Origin: Vitis vinifera
Lineage: Eukaryota; Streptophyta; Magnoliopsida; Vitales; Vitaceae
NCBI RefSeq assembly: GCF_030704535.1
Contig: NC_081822.1
Location: forward strand, 31,703,001 to 31,767,000
Direction: 5' to 3'
Length of the DNA stretch: 64,000 nucleotides
Below the pieces are notes generated by a model. That model ran no database searches. It saw nothing but the letters and a program-made list of their open reading frames with translations, and was not told where the DNA came from. A program made the position numbers and the translations under genes. This document shows, one piece after another, positions 57,905 through 64,000 of this stretch (within the stretch, counting starts at the first letter, position 1; each line of letters opens with the position of its first letter).

Positions 57905-58496
57905 ATCTCAAAAATCAGGAAGGAATACCCTGATAGAATGATGCTCACATTCACTGTGTTCTCATCTCCAAAGGTCTCTGACACAGTCGTGGAGCCATAT
58001 AATGCCACCCTCTCGATGCCACTAGTTGGTAGAGAATGCTGACGAATGAATGGTTATGGACAATGAAGCTCTGTATGATATTTGTTTCAGGACTCTCAAG
58101 CTAACCACTCCTAGTTTTGGTGATCCGAACCATTTGATTTCTGCAACCATGAGTAGGGTTACTTGCTGCCTCGGGTTCCCAGGTCAGCTCAATTCCGACC
58201 TCCGGAAACCTGCGGTGAACCCCATTCCTTTCCCCCCTCTACACTTCTTCATGGTTGGGCTTGCTCGTCTCGTCTCTCGTGGGTCTCAACAGTACCATGC
58301 ACTAACAGTCCCCGCGCTCAGCCAGCAGATGTGGGATGCCAAGAACATGATGTGTGCTGCAGACCCACGACATGGCCGCTACCTCACTGCCTCAGCTATG
58401 TTTAAGGGCAAGATGAGCACCAAAGAAGTGGAGGAACAAATGATTAATGCCCAAAACAAGAACTCTCCTTACTTTGTGGAATGGATTCCAAACAAT
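57905..58496 (+). pseudogene. Processed beta-tubulin pseudogene fragment
   Basis: The frame covers about residues 155-338 of beta-tubulin, the GTP-binding subunit of microtubules. Landmarks are [89 protein letters not shown] and YFVEWIPNN. The plant intron expected just before this last-exon region (near residue 221, TTPSFG) is absent, which suggests a retrotransposed copy. A frameshift lies near 58020-58045, and conserved residues are altered ([15 protein letters not shown]). Both ends of the gene are missing; at about 58497 it switches to a DnaJ-like sequence. Confidence 0.85.
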
Positions 58497-59150
58497 GAAA
58501 ATCAAACAGTCTCTGGAAATGAAGGAACCGGTACGGCGGGCACGGCTGGACCAAGAAAGGGCAGTTTTGAAAGAAAAAAAAAAGATTTATGGTGTTCCTG
58601 GAACTAATAACAAGCCCAATAGTTATAAAGAGGCGTCAATGTTTGAAATTCGGAATATACTGATGGAAAAGGCACGGAAAGAAATTCGCAATAAACTTTC
58701 AGAATGGAGCTCAGCAGCTCCAGCCCAGGCTGGGAAGAAAGAAAAAGAGAAAGTGAAACCAAAAGAGAAAAAAAAAACAAAAAGGTTCAATGAATGGTGA
58801 TGGTCCTGATCCAAGTAAAAATTCCAAGAAAAAAACCAAACTAAGAAGCTTTCTCCTGGCATTTCAGTTGATGGTACAGATAGCGAGGCCCATACACCTA
58901 TGGCAATCAGTGTTCCAGATTCTGATTTTCATGATTTTGATTTGAACCAAACTAAAAGTTCTTTTGGAGATAATCAGGTCTGGTCGGCATACGAAGATGA
59001 TGATGGGATGCCTCGGTTCTAGGCACTGATTCAAAAAGTGATCTCTTCGAATCCGTTTAAGATGAAGATCAGTTGGCTTAAACCCTAAAAGCAACAGCGA
59101 ATTTGGTCCAGGAGATTGAATAGGCTGGTTGAATGGATAATGGGGTGGGT
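58497..59150 (+). pseudogene. DnaJ-type (DUF3444) gene fragment fused to tubulin
   Basis: The plus frame encodes a charged linker ([42 protein letters not shown]) and a Lys/Glu-rich tail up to a stop at 58800. Past it, another frame gives the DUF3444 start (VPDSDFHDFDLNQTKSSFG, ALIQKVISSNPFKMKISWL) with the same internal stop after DGMPRF as at 14.02 kb. The J domain is absent and the 3' part of DUF3444 decays near 59150. From 58846 on it is the partner of 13848-14140; the earlier part exists only here. Confidence 0.7.
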
Positions 59151-59740
59151 TCACTATGGAGCCTCCTTGAGAAATATCCAACACAAGGAAACAGCAAATT
59201 AGGACCTTTTTGTCTTATTCAAAAGGGTCAGACGGCTGGAACACAGGTGCTATTGAGTTAAATGTTGCCATTGGGCAAGGAATCGAGACCACCAGCATCC
59301 ACAGAGCAAACAACAATTGCACCGTGGCCCCACGTGCGCATGGCCATGCATGGCGACCTTTGGCGTCCAATCCCAGCGACCACATGTCATCCTCTTATTT
59401 CTTCTTTCTTTTGATGTCAAAATTTAATTTCCCAATTTTCAATTTTTAAATTTATTTTTCAAAACTTCAATTTTCAAAACTCTAATTTTAAAATTTTTTT
59501 TTTCTGAAAAAAAACACTTCAAATTTCAAATTTAATTTTCAAAAACTTCATTTTTTAAATAATTTTTAAAACTCTAGTTTTCAAATTTAATTTTCAAAAC
59601 TCTCATTTTCAAATAATTTTTCAAAATTCCAATTTTTAAATTTAATTTTCAAGATTTCAATTTTCAAATAATTTTCAAAACTCTAGTTTTTTTTCAAATA
59701 ATTTTAATTCTACTCCATTTTTAAAATATTTTTAATTCTA

Positions 59741-62533
59741 CAACTTTTCATCATTCATTAAGAATTTAGGTCACCAAAAATATCGAATTTAATAAATTTG
59801 CTATCATTCTTCTTCTAGCATGCACTTTTACAAATTTTCTTTGATTTTTATTTTTTTTTCTTTTCGTTTTTTTCTCTTTTTTATATATAAAAATGAATAA
59901 ATTTTCATAATTCCAAAATTAATGGAATTTATGGGAATTAATTCATAATAAAATAAATTGGTAAATTGGGCTTTGGTGGGGCCTACATATGAGTTTTCTC
60001 TTCTAATTGTCAACTATTATACTTAATGAATATTTTTTGATCTTTGTTCTACTCTTTGACATGCATGTGCTAATTTTATCATTATGAACTAACCTTGTTT
60101 CCATGATAGCATGTTCTTATTTGCTATTAAGGTATGCTTTCACTCATACTTCATTTATTTATTCATTCTTATACTCGATTTGTTTTATTATTTTATCATT
60201 TCATTGGTATCCATTGATTTCCTTAGCAATTGTCACACTTGCATCACCTTATTTAATAGAGACCCGTTTTTAGAGACTTAGAAGGGTGCTACAACTCACC
60301 ATCATACATTTCCAATAAATAACCTAACCCCCGGACCTAGACTTGATTTTTCACAAATCTATTTTTTCTTTCTTTAAGAGTCACACTTAAAGTTTTCTTT
60401 CTAATTTTGTTTTTCCTTAAAAAAAAAATAAAACAAAAATAAGTGGCGAGTCCAAGTATTTTTTAAAAAATAAAATTTTTCACAAATAAAAAATGAGTTC
60501 GTCATCGAGTGGGAATGCATCGTGCAAAAATGTAGGGTCCACATCTTTAATTTTATTTTTATTTTATAATAGAATCCAAAGTTTTGTAATACTTAAATGG
60601 CAGAAAGAGAGCAATCAAGTTTCATGTGCTAGTATTTTTTATTTTTTTTTAGTATTTCTTGTTTGGATTGAAACAAAATCAAGGATATCATACAAAATTA
60701 TAATAAACTTTTAAATCTTTTACTACTTTCAAATAGATTAGTGTATATTATATTATACATAATGTTAAATCATAGATGCTTCAAATAATTAAGAAGGATA
60801 ACTAATTATCTTTCTATTAAAATAAATAAATGATGTCATTAATTGTTGCAAACTAATTTACATTATGGGATGATGAGTTGGTTGGTCATTCTATCATCTT
60901 CAAAATTATCCTGGATAATAAAAGTAGTTCTATAATTAATGATTAAATAAAAACATTTCTTTTTCATTTTTTTTTAAAGGTGGTTATGAAACCAAATGCT
61001 TGTACATATTATGTTCTTTTCTTTTAATATTACATTTGTCATTTTTTTTTCATTTATGTACTAAATTTTTTAAAGATGACTTCCTTATTTAATAAGAGAA
61101 GTAAGTGTCTCAATTAGAGTTTATAATACCGCTTGACTTTTTATTATAGAAAGATGAATAATTTAATCATAAAACAAAAGCAAGTGTGGAAAATTGTAGT
61201 AATTCCAATATAAAATGTAGGAGCTCTTAGAAATTTATCTTTAAAAAAAAAAATTTTAAAAATCAATTCTTATACAAAATCAGATATTAAATTTTTTTTT
61301 TACTATCTCAATTTTTAAAAATCTTGAAAGTAATTTTTAAAAATATAAAATTTATATTCCATGCAAGTTATTGGATTTCATATATAAATTACTATTATTT
61401 TCTCTTTTAGAAAACATGAAATTAGTAAGCCGGAGGGCACTTAGACACATATACATTAAAGTATCCACATTTTTTATTTATGAAAAATTAAAGAAAATGA
61501 ACATGTCTAACTTTTCATTTTTTATAAGATGAAAATGACTACACTCCAATATGTTAATATTCATGTCATATTTTAGTCATGTTATCATGTTACATCAAAA
61601 TTGTCATCCTGATATTTTTTTTATAAATTTAATAATATGGTACATAAATTTTGTAGAACGAAAAGTTTATAAGCTAGTCTCGCTAAATATATACCTATAA
61701 AAAATATTTTAAAACAAGTGTATAAAAAATGGTCATCAAATAAAATAATGTTTGGATTTAACAAAATAACTTTGGGATTTTAGGTTTAAGAAATTTTAAA
61801 CTAGGGCTGTCAAAGATAGGATTTAATGATATTGGTTGGGATTATGGTAATTCTTTTTTTTATATATATAGTATTTGAATTATGACTGACTACATCTATA
61901 ATTATAATTAAATATTGAATATATCTCTTTTCATAAGGCACTATGAAATAATTTGTAACATAATTGAAGCACAATAAAAAAAAAATTTAAGCTACTTTGG
62001 TCACTATGCATATGATCTTAATAGATAAATGAGGATAATTTATCAATGTCTCAAAGTCATTCTTGAAAGTACTTGTAGATAATTTCAAATCAATAAAATT
62101 ATCCATGCCTGAAAACATACAAATTAAAATCAACAATTCAAATTATCCATGCTTAAAAACATACAAATTAAAATTACTAATTCAAATTATACGTGCTAAA
62201 AAACATATAAATTCAAATCCACAGTCCAAACAAAGAGTCTCTTTTATGGCATTATCATTCTGGTTCAATACTGCATCTCTACCACCCTTCCAATTCCAAA
62301 ACCAATAGTTAGTCATGTTTCCATGCGCAACTTGACCAATGGTTAGTCATAGTTTAATTATCTTGTGCTTTTTCATCTTCAGATAGAAGCAAAGTAAGAG
62401 CAAAACAAATATCTAGATATTTCATTTTTCACTAATTCCATCTAATAAATATTTTATTCACTAGTGAATGAAAAAAGAAGAGAGAGAACACATACCTTGC
62501 TAGAGGTTAAAGAAACCCTTGATCCTTTCGAAA
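59741..62533. other. AT-rich spacer of B2, no gene seen
   Basis: Counterpart of 14.72-18.78 kb minus the deleted block. No coding frame is shared with B1 apart from chance short ones. Confidence 0.45.
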
Positions 62534-64000
62534 CTAGAGAATTTTTTTCTTGGATGAGTGATCTTCTCTATTAGCAGGCCTTTTTCTCGACGGCTGAGGC
62601 CACTGCTTCTGATCTTGGGCGTATATGAGATGTATCCCACAACTTTTCACTTTAAAGGATGCGTTTTCGCCACATGTAAAAGAGGCATTACCGACAGGAT
62701 TGTCAAAGTGAGCCTTGAAGTTGTTCCACTTTCTGGATCGATACTTGCTTGGAATGCCAATCTGAGGGAAATACGTCACCCACAGTGCTGGATCTGATGT
62801 GCTACCACTGTCGTAGCATGTGCTGCCATATGATAAACCGCTAATCCAGTATGTTTTACAATGAGGATGAAAACCAATATTATCCAGTCGTTTAGATTGA
62901 TCACCATGGGATATCTCCAATTTACAATGTGGAATAAAACCAGATGTTCTCACGCATTCATCATCATCAAGGGGAACATGATGGAAGAATAAAACAAATC
63001 CTAACAAGTTATTATCTTCATACCAATTCATTGGAAGCTCTACACTTACTTCACATCCCATTCTTTGATGACTTACCCACTCTGGTATTCCACTACTTCC
63101 TGGAATGATAATATTAAATTGCTGCTGCAGAAAAAAAATGTCATGTAAATCTCATGCTTTTAGAAAAAAAAAAAAAGAAAGAAAAAAAGGGATAGTTATG
63201 CCATGAAAATGATACCTGAATTGGTGATTTCAAGTGTTTGAGCAAAGAAGACCAGAGTAGACTTGAAGAAGTTTCAGTTTCCAGGCTTGGACAACCATGT
63301 GCCTCTATCCATCCAAGACTTGATGGAAGCTCTCCAATTACTTCAAGCATCGGACAATGATTCATGAGAAGGATACGAAGCTTGCAAAGTTGAGTGATGC
63401 CAGCAGGTATGCAACGCATACGGCTTTCACTTATGTTTAAAAATACCAGTAAGGATAGGCACCATAAATCACTGGGGATTTCTTCTTCCATCAGATTGCA
63501 ACCACCTAGATCTAGCATTGTTAAGCAACATTGTAGGCTTCTCAAATTGTCAGGCAAGTTGTGGAGCTTTGGACAGTTACGAACATGAAGACTAGTAAGA
63601 CATGTCAAATTACCGATGCTATTGGGAAGAGCCACAAGGTTCTCACAATTGATCAATTCCAAGGATTTAAGACCTCTCAGATGTTCAATTGATGATGGCA
63701 GCTCTGAGATACCCGTCTCACATAAAAAAAGGCGTTCTAATTGTTCCATATCCTCTGTGATCTCTGAAAAAGCCTTTAGATTTGAACAACCATTGAGAGA
63801 GAGGCCTTCGAGGGATTTCAACTCACATATACTGTTTGGAAGACTTTTCAAGTTTTTACAATTTTCCAAATTTAAGCGATCAAGTCTGGTGAGATGACCT
63901 ACTGAGTAGGGTAATCCTTCAATAGCAGTCTCATCTAGAAAAAGAGCCCATAGATTCCCCATATTTTTTTGGATCTCAGGAAACCTCTCAAGATTTGAGC
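62534..64000 (-). CDS. Second TIR-NB-LRR gene, 3' part only
   Basis: Last exon 63124-62534 (197 codons with stop) and part of the LRR exon 64000-63216, which runs off the window. Both are nearly identical to the TNL at 18785-23706: same C-JID-like VSVELPMNWYEDNNLLGFVL, same LRR order from KNMGNLWALFLDETAIEGLP, same donor and acceptor. One Asp codon is missing from the DDDD run of the first gene. No stop or frameshift is visible in the part seen. TIR and NB-ARC domains must lie beyond 64000, so integrity is unknown. Confidence 0.85.

Larger units (their letters stand above)
58846..64000. repeat. Segment B2 of the segmental duplication (partner 13848-20248)
   Basis: Same order as B1: DUF3444 start, TTTTCAAAA array (59410-59740), gypsy-like remnant (about 60250-60545), AT-rich spacer and TNL 3' exons. 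About 1.26 kb is missing at about 62409, where CAAAACAAAT joins ATCTAGATATTTC. Continues beyond the window. Confidence 0.9.

Overview
The window looks like an AT-rich plant (dicot) nuclear chromosome, most likely grapevine (Vitis) or a close relative. The reasons are the TIR-NB-LRR gene with its arrays of 'ELPSSIG / FEKFPEIQGNM' leucine-rich repeats, CYP716A-type P450 genes with two plant introns, Ty1-copia elements primed by the initiator-Met tRNA, and abundant nested transposons. The species is an inference. Only one gene reads as intact across the window: a five-exon TNL resistance-type gene on the minus strand (18785-23706, about 1430 residues).

Layout. (1) 0-4.8 kb: a CYP716A-like P450 (1651-3485, +), complete apart from one in-frame stop, with a MITE and a 95-bp tandem duplication upstream and a copia LTR downstream. 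(2) 4.8-24.3 kb: unit 1, made of segment C1, segment A1 (LTR-like element with a nested LINE), segment B1 (DnaJ/DUF3444 fragment, AT-rich spacer) and the TNL. (3) 24.3-34.1 kb: segment C2, a hAT-like element, a truncated and frameshifted CYP716A copy on the minus strand, a 168-bp satellite-like array, a TRIM-like mini-retrotransposon and a Ty3-gypsy gag remnant. (4) 34.1-64 kb: unit 2. Segment A2 is followed by 17.5 kb absent from unit 1: head-to-head copia fragments interrupted by two CACTA elements, a piece of P450 upstream sequence, and a beta-tubulin/DnaJ pseudogene chimera. Segment B2 and a second TNL follow; the window ends inside this TNL's LRR exon.

Main inference: A1+B1 and A2+B2 are copies of one segment. 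In unit 1 A joins B directly at 13844-13847. The same 4-bp sequence (TAAG) stands at both edges of the extra 17.5 kb in unit 2 (41304-41307 and 58842-58845). This fits an internal deletion in unit 1 joined at microhomology. The extra interval also holds a 7.5-kb CACTA element that carries exon fragments of an MRG (MORF-related, chromatin reader) gene in opposite orientations. No RNA gene, CRISPR array or prokaryotic feature was seen. Percent identities were not computed; similarity statements come from reading the sequence by eye.
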